A stretch of DNA of 62,627 nucleotides. Origin: Lachnospiraceae bacterium. Its GTDB lineage: Bacteria; Bacillota; Clostridia; Lachnospirales; Lachnospiraceae. The position numbers and the translations under genes were made by a program. The stretch is taken from assembly GCA_015057455.1 (NCBI GenBank), contig SVEH01000022.1, positions 1-62,627 of the forward strand, in the 5' to 3' direction. The notes beneath the pieces were generated by a model that was given only the letters and a program-made list of their open reading frames with translations, was not told where the DNA came from and searched no databases. Shown in pieces: positions 27,084 to 35,791 of the stretch. Positions within the stretch are counted from its first letter, which is position 1. Each line of letters opens with the position of its first letter.

Positions 27084-28145
27084 TTAGAGATTAAGAATTT
27101 CTTCTCGTAGTTCATCTAATAGCTTATCTTCTGGAACTTTTCGTAATACTTCACCCTTTTTAATTATTAATCCTTCACCTACTCCACCTGCAATACCTAT
27201 ATCAGCTTCTTTTGCTTCTCCTGGACCATTAACTGCACATCCCATAACTGCAACCTTAATATCCTTATCTATATCTTGAACCATATTCTCTACTTTATTA
27301 GCTAGTCCTATTAAATCAATCTTAGTCCTTCCACATGTAGGACATGATACAATTTCTATTCCACCTTTTCTAAGTCCTAATGTTTTTAAAATTAATTTAG
27401 CAGACTTAATCTCTTCTAAAGGATTAGCAGTAAGAGAAACTCTTATTGTATCTCCTATCCCTTGTCCTAGTATTAATCCTAAACCTACAGATGATTTTAT
27501 ATTTCCTGATAGAATTGTTCCTGCTTCTGTAATGCCTACATGTAATGGATAATTAATTTTCTCTGCTAGAATCTCATGTGCCTTAACACACATTAATACA
27601 TCTGAAGATTTAATGCTTACAACTAAATTATCATATCCTAAATCCTCAATTATCTTAACTTTATCTAACGCACTTTCCACTATTCCCTGTGCAGTAACAC
27701 CATTGTATTTTTCTACTAATTCTTTTTCCAAAGAACCACTATTCACACCAACTCGAATAGGAATATTATATTCCTTTGCCTTATCCACAACTGCTTTTAT
27801 TCTATCAATACTTCCTATATTACCTGGGTTTATTCTTATCTTATCTGCCCCCGCCTCTATTGCAGCAATGGCAAGTTTATAATCAAAATGAATATCTGCA
27901 ACAACTGGTATATTAACCTGCTTTTTAATCTCACCTAAAGCTTTAGCAGCCTCCATTGTTGGTACGGCACATCTTATAATTTCACATCCTACTTTTTCTA
28001 ATTCTTTTATTTGAGCAACTGTAGCCGCTACATCTTCTGTTTTTGTGTTTGTCATAGATTGAATTAATATAGGATTTCCTCCACCAATTAATCTGTCTCC
28101 TATTTTTATAACTTTAGTTTTATTTCTATACATTGTATTTTCCAT
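27084..28145 (-). CDS. ispG: 4-hydroxy-3-methylbut-2-enyl diphosphate synthase IspG (GcpE)
   Basis: IspG is the iron-sulfur enzyme making HMBPP in the MEP isoprenoid pathway. The N-terminal TIM-barrel half shows 'GGGNPILIQSMTNT' and 'VADIHFDYKLA'. The C-terminal half carries the [4Fe-4S] ligands in 'SCPTCGRTKIDL' and 'MGCAVNGPGEA'. The length of 353 aa is standard. ATG 28145 has little ribosome-site support, while an ATG four codons later has GGAAA upstream, so the start may be 28133. It is grouped with dxr and uppS, so three isoprenoid steps are clustered. Confidence 0.96.
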   Translation of the reverse strand: MENTMYRNKTKVIKIGDRLIGGGNPILIQSMTNTKTEDVAATVAQIKELEKVGCEIIRCAVPTMEAAKALGEIKKQVNIPVVADIHFDYKLAIAAIEAGADKIRINPGNIGSIDRIKAVVDKAKEYNIPIRVGVNSGSLEKELVEKYNGVTAQGIVESALDKVKIIEDLGYDNLVVSIKSSDVLMCVKAHEILAEKINYPLHVGITEAGTILSGNIKSSVGLGLILGQGIGDTIRVSLTANPLEEIKSAKLILKTLGLRKGGIEIVSCPTCGRTKIDLIGLANKVENMVQDIDKDIKVAVMGCAVNGPGEAKEADIGIAGGVGEGLIIKKGEVLRKVPEDKLLDELREEILNL

Positions 28146-28325
28146 ATTATCTATGCGTGAATTTTATAACTCTTTACTGTATACAATCCACACTTTCCTC
28201 CTTTTCTTATAATTCTTATTTTTTTAGATGTTTCTATTCTCTTACTTTAATATTTTCAAACTTTAATCAATTAGTACTTTAACCGATTACATGCTTAATT
28301 AATATCCTTAATCCTTAGAGAATAA

Positions 28326-28354
28326 GCAGACAAAGCCATCTATGCATTGTCTGC
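28326..28354 (-). terminator. Weak hairpin between rseP and ispG
   Basis: An 8-bp stem (GCAGACAA/TTGTCTGC) lies just after the rseP stop. The minus-strand sequence after it (TTATTCT) is only moderately T-rich, so it may attenuate rather than terminate. Confidence 0.45.
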
Positions 28355-28376
28355 CTACTTATCTTATAATCCTATA

Positions 28377-29690
28377 TTATAATCCAAATATTTTCTTAAT
28401 ATCATTAAATGAAACTACAGCCATAAGTAATAATAACAATACAAGTCCTATTGCATGAACCATTCCTTCTACCTCTGGTTTCATCTTCTTTCTACGAATT
28501 ACTTCAATAACCATAAATAACAATCTACCACCATCTAGTGCTGGAAGTGGAAGTAAATTCATTACACCTATGTTAGCACTTAATAGAATAGTTATATCAA
28601 TTAGTTGAAGTAACACAGCTCCAACTCCTGCACTCTTTGTTGCTTCATATCCATCACCTATAAAGTTAACAATTCCTACAGGACCAGACATATCTTCTGC
28701 ACTAGCTTTTCCACTAATTAAATATTTTACTGACTGGATTGCTATATTAATTTGTACCTTAACTTCTACAAATGCATATTTTATAGTTTCCAGTGCATTA
28801 ACGTTATTTCTATCATCCATATATGTAAAACCAAGCATATATTGCTCTGAATATGATTTGTCTGTTAACTTTACATCTACAGTTTTTTCTTTGTCGCCTC
28901 TTTTATATGTAACTGTTATCTCTTTTTTTAACCTTTCATTATTCAAATAATCTGAAAGTTCTTCTACATTCTTAAACTTTTCATCATTAATTCCAACAAT
29001 AATATCTTTATTCTTTATACCTGCTTTATGAAATGGTGACTTTTTCTCTAAATCTGTTATAACACCCATGCCATCTTTTTCAATAATTGATACACCTGTT
29101 ATTGAATATTCTTTTATTAATTTTGGTGTAACTTTCTTCGTATATTTCTTTCCGTTTCTTTTATATTCTATCTCTATAGGTTCATCAGATTTTATTGGAT
29201 TAAAATATAACGCATACATAATTTCTCTATCACAAGACACTCTTTTTCCGTTAATTTTAGTAATAACATCTCCATCTTTAATACCTGCTTTAGCAACTGG
29301 CATATCCTTTATTACTTCTATATCTGCTGTGTCCCATCCCTTAAAACCAACTAGAATTAGTGCTAAGAAAAAAGCTAATATAAAGTTAAATATTGGTCCT
29401 GCTGCTACAACTGACATTCTTGCCCATACACCTTTTTTATTAAAAGCGTTATCTTCATCACTAGCTTCATCTTCACCTACCATCATACAAGCTCCACCAA
29501 GTGGTAATGCTCTAATGGCATATGTTGTTTCGCCTACTTTTTTTCCTATAAGTTTAGGTCCCATACCTATACAAAACTCTGTTACACCTATTCCATTTTT
29601 CTTGGCCAAAAGAAAATGTCCTAATTCATGTATTATTACAATTGCACTAAATACTAAAATTGCTATAAGGATTTTTATCACTGTATTCAT
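28377..29690 (-). CDS. rseP: RseP-type site-2 (RIP) zinc metalloprotease
   Basis: This intramembrane protease cleaves anti-sigma factors and signal-peptide remnants. The active-site HELGH is at 21-25 in the first TM helix. Two PDZ-like domains follow ('MPVAKAGIKDGDVITKINGKRV' and 'SPFHKAGIKNKDIIVGINDEKF'). The third-helix motif 'NLLPLPALDGGRLLF' supplies the zinc Asp. The length is 437 aa; single-PDZ forms are common in Firmicutes, so the double PDZ is on the long side. It is in the standard position between dxr and ispG. Confidence 0.95.
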   Translation of the reverse strand: MNTVIKILIAILVFSAIVIIHELGHFLLAKKNGIGVTEFCIGMGPKLIGKKVGETTYAIRALPLGGACMMVGEDEASDEDNAFNKKGVWARMSVVAAGPIFNFILAFFLALILVGFKGWDTADIEVIKDMPVAKAGIKDGDVITKINGKRVSCDREIMYALYFNPIKSDEPIEIEYKRNGKKYTKKVTPKLIKEYSITGVSIIEKDGMGVITDLEKKSPFHKAGIKNKDIIVGINDEKFKNVEELSDYLNNERLKKEITVTYKRGDKEKTVDVKLTDKSYSEQYMLGFTYMDDRNNVNALETIKYAFVEVKVQINIAIQSVKYLISGKASAEDMSGPVGIVNFIGDGYEATKSAGVGAVLLQLIDITILLSANIGVMNLLPLPALDGGRLLFMVIEVIRRKKMKPEVEGMVHAIGLVLLLLLMAVVSFNDIKKIFGL

Positions 29691-29817
29691 AAATTCTCCA
29701 TTCCGTATGTCCTATCATACATTTTTATTATTTTTTGCTTTCTTTTGTATAATGTATTTACTATAACAACTACTTCTATATTCATATTTCAATCCAATTG
29801 AGTTTTCAGTTGAAATT

Positions 29818-30963
29818 TTATAACTCAATCGTTTCTATATAAGCATATGTTTCATCTTCTGTTTTTAGTATTTGTTCTAGTGTTGGATTATCTATATTCT
29901 TATGATTATTAACACACTCTTCAATTATTCTATAAATATCTAAAAACTCTATTTTGTTATCTAAAAACATTGCAACAGCTCTTTCATTAGCTGCATTATA
30001 TACTGTCGGCAAACTTCCTCCTTGCTTACCAACTTCATAAGCAAGTTTAAGTCCTCTAAATGTATCCATATCAGGTTCTTCAAACGTAAGGTTTGATACT
30101 TTATAAAAGTCTAATTTGTCATTATTCATAATCCTTCTTTCAGGATAATACAATGCATATTGAATAGGTAATTTCATATCTGGCATACCTAATTGAGCCA
30201 TAACTGCACCATCTATATATTCAACCATTGAATGAATTATGCTTTGTGGATGTACAACAACCTTAACCTGATCAAAATCTACATCAAATAACCATTTAGC
30301 TTCAATAACTTCTAACCCTTTATTGACCATAGTTGCTGAATCTATTGTTATTTTTCTTCCCATTGACCAATTAGGATGTTTTAATGCATCTTCTGGACGA
30401 ATCCCCACTAATTCTTCTATTTTCCTACCTCTAAACGGACCACCTGATGCTGTCAGTAATATCTGTTTTATTTCTTTAGTGTTCTCCCCATTTAAAGATT
30501 GAAATATTGCTGAATGTTCACTATCTACAGGATATATATTAACATTATGTTCTTTTGCAAGAGGCATTATCAAATGTCCTGCTGTAACTAATGTTTCTTT
30601 ATTGGCTAATGCGATTTCTTTGCCAGCCTTAATAGCTTCTATAGTTGGTCTAATTCCTATCATTCCAACAACTGCCGTTACAACTACATCTGCTTCTTCT
30701 ACAGTTGCACATTCAATCATTCCATCCATTCCTGCTAGAACTATTATATCTAAGTCCTTAATATTTGCTTGCAGTTCTTTTGCCTTCTCTTCATTATAAA
30801 CTGCAACTAATCTTGGTTTAAACTCTCTTATTTGCTTTTCTAATAATTCAATGCTACTATTAGCAACTAATGCCACAACCTCTAAATCATTATTATCTCT
30901 AACAATTTCAAGGGTTTGTGTTCCAATTGACCCTGTTGAGCCTAAAATTGATACTTTCTTCAT
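29818..30963 (-). CDS. dxr: 1-deoxy-D-xylulose-5-phosphate reductoisomerase
   Basis: It catalyses the first committed MEP pathway step, DXP to MEP, using NADPH and a divalent metal. '[13 protein letters not shown]' at about 8-20 is the nucleotide-binding start. 'NKETLVTAG', '[13 protein letters not shown]' (metal and substrate ligands) and '[23 protein letters not shown]' are intact. The length of 381 aa is standard. AGGAT precedes the ATG. It follows cdsA by about 90 bases. Confidence 0.97.
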   Translation of the reverse strand: MKKVSILGSTGSIGTQTLEIVRDNNDLEVVALVANSSIELLEKQIREFKPRLVAVYNEEKAKELQANIKDLDIIVLAGMDGMIECATVEEADVVVTAVVGMIGIRPTIEAIKAGKEIALANKETLVTAGHLIMPLAKEHNVNIYPVDSEHSAIFQSLNGENTKEIKQILLTASGGPFRGRKIEELVGIRPEDALKHPNWSMGRKITIDSATMVNKGLEVIEAKWLFDVDFDQVKVVVHPQSIIHSMVEYIDGAVMAQLGMPDMKLPIQYALYYPERRIMNNDKLDFYKVSNLTFEEPDMDTFRGLKLAYEVGKQGGSLPTVYNAANERAVAMFLDNKIEFLDIYRIIEECVNNHKNIDNPTLEQILKTEDETYAYIETIEL

Positions 30964-31056
30964 AATATCCTACCTTATTTTTTGTGTTAACTTTTCTCTA
31001 TTTACATAAACTCATTAACCATTAATTTATCACACTATAAACATAGCACTTTAATA

Positions 31057-31872
31057 TTAAATATTAATTTCATATACAAATAAATAAATCAAATAATATA
31101 CAATTGGAGCTGTAAATATTACACTATCAAACCTATCAAGAATTCCACCATGTCCTGGAATTAATGTTCCATAATCTTTAATATCATGTTTTCTTTTTAT
31201 TGCTGAGGCAGCCAAATCTCCTATTTGTGAAATTACACTTGAAGCTGCACTTACAATTGCTATTACTATGACAGGATTGAAACTCATAGTTAAATTATCT
31301 TTTATGATGAAAGCATATATTGCTCCAACCAATGCTGAACCTACAATTCCACCTATACTTCCTTCAATTGATTTCTTAGGACTAACTACAGGTGATAATT
31401 TATGCTTTCCTATAAGCATTCCCACACAATATGCTGCTGTATCAGAAATCCATGAACCTATAAATATAATCCACACATAATAGATTCCGTTATTCAACAT
31501 TCTTACTTGGTATATAAATGATAACATCATAGCCACATATATAACACCAAATATTGAAGCCATTATTTGTTCTGTTTCATACTTTGGATATGTAAATACA
31601 AACACGCACATAATTACCATTATCATAGCTATTAATAACATCTGAGATAAGTTTCCTAAATCAAAATTTAATAGCAAATACCATATTAATGTAAAACCAT
31701 ATCCAACATATCCTAATAATGTATTCTCTATTTTAAATACTCTATATAATTCTCTAACACCAATTATTGAGATACATAAACAAATACCCCATAACAAATA
31801 ATCACCTATAATTATTGCAGCTAAAGCTATAGCCGTTAATATAACTGCACTTCTAAATCTTGTCCAAAACAT
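31057..31872 (-). CDS. cdsA: Phosphatidate cytidylyltransferase
   Basis: This integral membrane enzyme makes CDP-diacylglycerol from phosphatidate and CTP for phospholipid synthesis. About eight hydrophobic helices are visible. The signature 'KRKHDIKDYGTLIPGHGGILDRFDS' near the C-terminus and 'SPKKSIEGSIGG' are the family hallmarks. The length of 271 aa is normal. It begins eight bases after the uppS stop with AGGTGAAG as ribosome site, so the two are translationally close in one operon. Confidence 0.96.
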   Translation of the reverse strand: MFWTRFRSAVILTAIALAAIIIGDYLLWGICLCISIIGVRELYRVFKIENTLLGYVGYGFTLIWYLLLNFDLGNLSQMLLIAMIMVIMCVFVFTYPKYETEQIMASIFGVIYVAMMLSFIYQVRMLNNGIYYVWIIFIGSWISDTAAYCVGMLIGKHKLSPVVSPKKSIEGSIGGIVGSALVGAIYAFIIKDNLTMSFNPVIVIAIVSAASSVISQIGDLAASAIKRKHDIKDYGTLIPGHGGILDRFDSVIFTAPIVYYLIYLFVYEINI

Positions 31873-31880
31873 TTCTTCAC

Positions 31881-32609
31881 CTACTTAACGCCACCAAAAC
31901 GCCTTTCTCTTGTATTATAATATTCAATTGCCTTAATTAATTCATCTTCATCAAAATCTGGCCAATGTACTGATGTAAAATAAAACTCTGCATATGCAAG
32001 TTGCCATAATAAATAATTAGACAATCTCTGTTCTCCACTTGTTCTTACAAGTAAATCAGGATCTGGTATATCCTTTGTATCAAGATAATTACTTACCAAC
32101 TGTTCGTTAATATCATCTATGGATAGTTTATCTTCTTGAACATCCATTGTAATCTTCTTCATTGCTCTAACAATTTCATCTCTACCACCATAATTAATTG
32201 CAATATTAAGATTAAGTCCTGTATTATCTTTTGAAATTAATGTTAGTTTATCTATCTTCTCTTTTAGTTCATCACTAAAAGGAGTCATATCTCCTATAAA
32301 CTTTACAATCATATTATTCTCTTCATTATCTCTTATACAATCATCCAAATATGCCCCTAATAATTTCATAAGAGCATCTATTTCTTTTTTGTCTCTTTTC
32401 CAATTCTCAGTAGAAAAGGCATATACTGTAAGATGTTTAATACCTAACTTATGTGCCACTCTACATGTTTTCTCTACATTCTTAGCACCTTGTACATGTC
32501 CCATGGAACGTGGCATAAGACGCTTCTTTGCCCATCTACCATTACCATCTAGAATAATCGCTACATGCTTTGGAACAACAAGTCCATCTCTTAATTTATC
32601 GTCACTCAT
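31881..32609 (-). CDS. uppS: Isoprenyl transferase (undecaprenyl diphosphate synthase type)
   Basis: This cis-prenyltransferase makes the C55 lipid carrier for cell-wall synthesis. The catalytic 'VAIILDGNGRWAKKR' block at about 16-30 has the essential Asp, and 'TVYAFSTENWKR' and 'DLLVRTSGEQRLSNYLLWQLAY' follow. The length is 242 aa. It connects the MEP genes in this cluster with wall synthesis. A 260-bp gap with hairpins separates it from frr. Confidence 0.97.
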   Translation of the reverse strand: MSDDKLRDGLVVPKHVAIILDGNGRWAKKRLMPRSMGHVQGAKNVEKTCRVAHKLGIKHLTVYAFSTENWKRDKKEIDALMKLLGAYLDDCIRDNEENNMIVKFIGDMTPFSDELKEKIDKLTLISKDNTGLNLNIAINYGGRDEIVRAMKKITMDVQEDKLSIDDINEQLVSNYLDTKDIPDPDLLVRTSGEQRLSNYLLWQLAYAEFYFTSVHWPDFDEDELIKAIEYYNTRERRFGGVK

Positions 32610-32760
32610 AATATATTACATATGCATATTTGTGTTAAATATACATATTCCCTTCCTTTTAGTACTTTTTCTTTATAAACACATATCTATTCATATCTTA
32701 TAATTTATACTTTAAACTTGTGTTTATTTTGTGTCATTTGTTATATATTTCATTTGTAAT

Positions 32761-32852
32761 GAATAGAATTTTAGAACTATTCTATTCTACATTCTTATAG
32801 CACAATATCCCACAATCACTTTTGACTAACATTGTCTTAATTGTGGGATATT
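32761..32852 (-). other. Two hairpins between frr and uppS
   Basis: A 13-bp perfect stem (32804-32816 with 32840-32852, AATATCCCACAAT arms) lies just after frr, and a 9-bp stem (32761-32769 with 32779-32787) follows. Neither has a T-run on the minus strand, so termination is doubtful; a processing or attenuation role is possible. Confidence 0.45.
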
Positions 32853-32872
32853 AGACTATTATGTAAATAAAA

Positions 32873-33418
32873 CTACACTGTTAAAATTTCGTCTGATTTA
32901 TTTTCCATTAATTTATCGATTTCACCAACATACTTGTCTGTAATCTTTTGAACCTTATCTTCATTCATCTTCAACTCATCATCTGAGATTTCATTAGCCT
33001 TATTTTGTTTCTTAAATGCATCATTAGCATCTCTTCTTACATTTCTTACAGCAACCTTTGCATTCTCAGCTTTTTTCTTAACATCTTTAACAAGTTCTTT
33101 TCTTCTTTCTTCTGTTAACTCTGGAAATACTAATCTTATTATCTTTCCATCATTAGAAGGTGTAAGTCCTAAATCTGATGTTAATATTGCTTTCTCAATA
33201 TCTTTAATTAAACTTGCATCCCATGGTTGAATTTGAATAATTCTTGCCTCTGGAACTGATATATTAGCTACTGCTTGTAAATTAGATGGTTGTCCATAAT
33301 AATCTACTTTAATTTTATCTAAAATATGAGGATTAGCTCTTCCTGCTCTTATGTTAGCATATTCCTCTCTTAAATTATCTACTGCTTTTTCCATTTTTGA
33401 TTCAAATTGTGATATCAT
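32873..33418 (-). CDS. frr: Ribosome recycling factor
   Basis: RRF, with EF-G, splits post-termination ribosomes. The 181-aa protein shows 'MEKAVDNLREEYANIRAGRANPHILDKIKVDYYG', 'RIIQIQPWDASLIKDIEKAI' and 'RLVFPELTEERRKELVK', covering both the three-helix bundle and the beta domain. It follows pyrH by about 35 bases with a good ribosome site; the pair is nearly universal. Confidence 0.97.
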   Translation of the reverse strand: MISQFESKMEKAVDNLREEYANIRAGRANPHILDKIKVDYYGQPSNLQAVANISVPEARIIQIQPWDASLIKDIEKAILTSDLGLTPSNDGKIIRLVFPELTEERRKELVKDVKKKAENAKVAVRNVRRDANDAFKKQNKANEISDDELKMNEDKVQKITDKYVGEIDKLMENKSDEILTV

Positions 33419-33454
33419 ATTATTTTCTCCTTTTAATTGAAATATATATTTAAA

Positions 33455-34159
33455 TTAGCATGTAACTTTCGTACCGCTAAATTGTCCACTTACAGTTTTT
33501 ACAATACTATTCTCTTCATTCAATCCAAATATTAACATCGGCATCTTATTCTCTAAACACATAATTGTTGCAGATAAATCTATTACTGCCAATTTCTTAT
33601 CTAATACTTCTTGAATTGTTATCTCATCATACTTCTTCGCATCTGGATTAATTGCTGGGTCGCTATCATATACACCATCAATAGCCTTAGCTAAAAGCAT
33701 AATATCTGCTTCAATCTCTATTGCTCTTAATACAGTAGCTGTATCTGTTGAAAAATATGGATGTCCTGTTCCACCTGCAAAAAACATTACCTTACCCTGT
33801 GTAAGACCTGCCAATGCTTCATCCTTATTAAATAAAGTTGTCATGTTTCCACAAATAAACGGAGTCATAACTCCTGTTTTTATACCTTCAGATCTAAATA
33901 CTTCTGATACATATATACAGTTCATAACTGTTGCTAACATACCTATCTGATCTGCCTTAGGTCTATCTATATTCTCACTTGTTCTGCCACGCCAAAAATT
34001 GCCGCCGCCTATAACAATACCAACTTCAATTCCTTGTTCTAAAAGTTGCTTTACTTGTTTTGCAACCCCTCTACAAACATCTTCATCAAAACCTGTCTTC
34101 TTCTCTCCAGCCAAAGCTTCTCCACTTAGCTTAAGTAAAACTCTTTTATACTCTGCCAT
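33455..34159 (-). CDS. pyrH: UMP kinase
   Basis: PyrH phosphorylates UMP to UDP and is allosterically regulated. 'YKRVLLKLSGEALAG' at the N-terminus, 'GIVIGGGNFWRGR' and 'TGHPYFSTDTATVLRAIE' are the substrate and nucleotide loops. The longest frame starts with TTG at 34177; ATG 34159, which gives 'MAEYKRVLL', is the family-typical start (234 aa) with AAAGG about ten bases upstream. rpsB-tsf, the usual upstream neighbours, are absent; a bactofilin gene with its own terminator is there instead. Confidence 0.96.
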   Translation of the reverse strand: MAEYKRVLLKLSGEALAGEKKTGFDEDVCRGVAKQVKQLLEQGIEVGIVIGGGNFWRGRTSENIDRPKADQIGMLATVMNCIYVSEVFRSEGIKTGVMTPFICGNMTTLFNKDEALAGLTQGKVMFFAGGTGHPYFSTDTATVLRAIEIEADIMLLAKAIDGVYDSDPAINPDAKKYDEITIQEVLDKKLAVIDLSATIMCLENKMPMLIFGLNEENSIVKTVSGQFSGTKVTC

Positions 34160-34304
34160 GTATACCAAACCTTTCAAATATATTCACTAATTAACTTAAA
34201 ACTATTACCCTATGTCCTATATATTTTAACATACTATATGTTATATATTTTAAAGTATTATATGTTTTAAAATATTGTATGCTCTAACATAATCTATTTC
34301 ACAC

Positions 34305-34330
34305 AAAAGAGCCGCATTAGCGACTCTTTT
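34305..34330 (-). terminator. Terminator after the bactofilin gene
   Basis: An 11-bp stem with one mismatch (AAAAGAGcCGC with GCGaCTCTTTT) and an ATTA loop; the T-run is part of the arm on the minus strand. It separates the bactofilin gene from pyrH. Confidence 0.85.
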
Positions 34331-34399
34331 ATATAAACCCAAAGTCATTTTCCATTATATCCCTAAAATGACTAATAATCAATATTTTTTTTACTTATT

Positions 34400-35542
34400 T
34401 TAGCTTTCTGCATCCATTTGAAGTTGATCCATAAAGTTAGAATAATTATCTTCCATTTCCTGCATATATGCTTCTCTTACCTCTTCAGGATTTTCAGCAA
34501 CCTCTTCTTTCTCTTCTACTTGAAGTTCAACTGGTTCTTGCTGTTGTATTTCTATCATCTCTGGTACTTTAGCAGGTTCAATGTCTTCCTCTACTTGTTC
34601 TTGAGCTGCTTGTGTTGCCTCCAAAGCTTCTTTAGCCGCAAGTTCCTTTTCAAATTCTTCTTCTAAAGAAACAGCGCCTTCTTCTTCTTCCATATTAGCA
34701 ACCATATCTTTATATGTCATACCACTTGTATTGTATTCTTCCTCTTCTTCCTCTTCTTCTACTCCAAATAATTCATCTAAATCTAAATTATCATATTGTA
34801 GTTCACAGAAACCTTGCAATACAGCACCATTATCAATTTGAACTGATTTTGCTTTAATATTACCTTTAACAATTGCAGATTTTTCTAATCTAGCTCCATT
34901 AGCTACAACTATCTCACCTTTTACTGCTCCTGATATTAAAGCTTCATCACCATATATATTTCCAATAATTACAGTTCCTTCTTTTATCTCAATTCTACCA
35001 TCACTTCTAACATCACCTTCAAATTTTGAAGTATTAATGCTAATTGATTTTGCAATTGCATTACCTGATACTTCACCACTAATAGTTAATTTTCCTTTAC
35101 AATCAACATCACCACAAACTGAGCCCTCAATAATCAAGTCATCTTCTGTTGAAATATTACCCGCAATAATTGTACTCTTTGTTATTATTGTCCTATTGTT
35201 TAATTCCATCTCTTCCTCAACCTGACCTTTCTTTTTATCCTCCTCTATGACACTTTCGTCATCCTTTTTTGTTTCGTTTGTAATTAATGTCCCATCTTTT
35301 CGGTATTTTTTTATTTCTTTTGGTTCTTCTGTAGCCTTTTCCTTCACTTCTTTTACCACAGGTGCTACATCCCCATGTTTATCCTCAGCTTCATTCCCAA
35401 CTATTAAATTCTCATCTCTAACATACTCTTTTTTTATACTACTTTGTGCATTTCCATCAAATTCATGTTCTATTACGCTGTTAGTGTCTTCTTTAGAATT
35501 TTGTGAGAATCCACCTGCGAAGTCCCTCCAAAAGCCTGCCAT
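34400..35542 (-). CDS. Bactofilin-type polymer-forming cytoskeletal protein
   Basis: A central beta-helical domain at about residues 115-255 has the repeating short-strand pattern of bactofilins ('ISTEDDLIIEGSVCGDVDCK', 'DGRIEIKEGTVIIGNIYGDE', 'KGEIVVANGARLEKSAIVKG'). It is flanked by a charged N-terminal segment with 'MAGFWRDFAGGF' and a long acidic Glu/Gln-rich tail. Bactofilins form filaments that organise envelope and wall enzymes; the role here is inferred. The 380-aa length exceeds the usual 120-200 because of the flanks. The N-terminal W/F-rich peptide could be a membrane-targeting helix. It is monocistronic with its own terminator. Confidence 0.85.
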   Translation of the reverse strand: MAGFWRDFAGGFSQNSKEDTNSVIEHEFDGNAQSSIKKEYVRDENLIVGNEAEDKHGDVAPVVKEVKEKATEEPKEIKKYRKDGTLITNETKKDDESVIEEDKKKGQVEEEMELNNRTIITKSTIIAGNISTEDDLIIEGSVCGDVDCKGKLTISGEVSGNAIAKSISINTSKFEGDVRSDGRIEIKEGTVIIGNIYGDEALISGAVKGEIVVANGARLEKSAIVKGNIKAKSVQIDNGAVLQGFCELQYDNLDLDELFGVEEEEEEEEYNTSGMTYKDMVANMEEEEGAVSLEEEFEKELAAKEALEATQAAQEQVEEDIEPAKVPEMIEIQQQEPVELQVEEKEEVAENPEEVREAYMQEMEDNYSNFMDQLQMDAES

Positions 35543-35581
35543 GTTTTACCCTCCTAACTCACTTCAAGATTCATAAAACAT

Positions 35582-35616
35582 CGTTACCATCGCATATTAA
35601 ATCGTCACCAAATAAT
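35582..35616 (-). promoter_or_regulatory. Inverted repeat in the bactofilin leader
   Basis: TTACCAT and ATGGTAA arms (about 35585-35591 and 35611-35617) enclose a loop of about 20 bases, within 75 bases of the bactofilin start. It could be an operator or structured leader. No known riboswitch consensus was recognised. Confidence 0.35.
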
Positions 35617-35720
35617 GGTAATCTTAGCACCACCCATACGGTAAATTGGTCCTATTTATTAATATAATTCTCACAAAAATCATACTAGTATATATTTATA
35701 TACTTACCTATGCACAACAA

Positions 35721-35750
35721 AATGAGGCTACCATTTGATGACAGCCCCAT
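35721..35750 (-). terminator. Terminator after the alpha-amylase
   Basis: AATGaGGCT pairs with AGCCcCATT around an inner CAT/ATG stem, followed on the minus strand by TTTTGTT. It lies about 45 bases after the amylase stop. Confidence 0.75.
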
Positions 35751-35791
35751 TTAAACTCTTTATAAACTATTTATTTACATATCATTAAACT

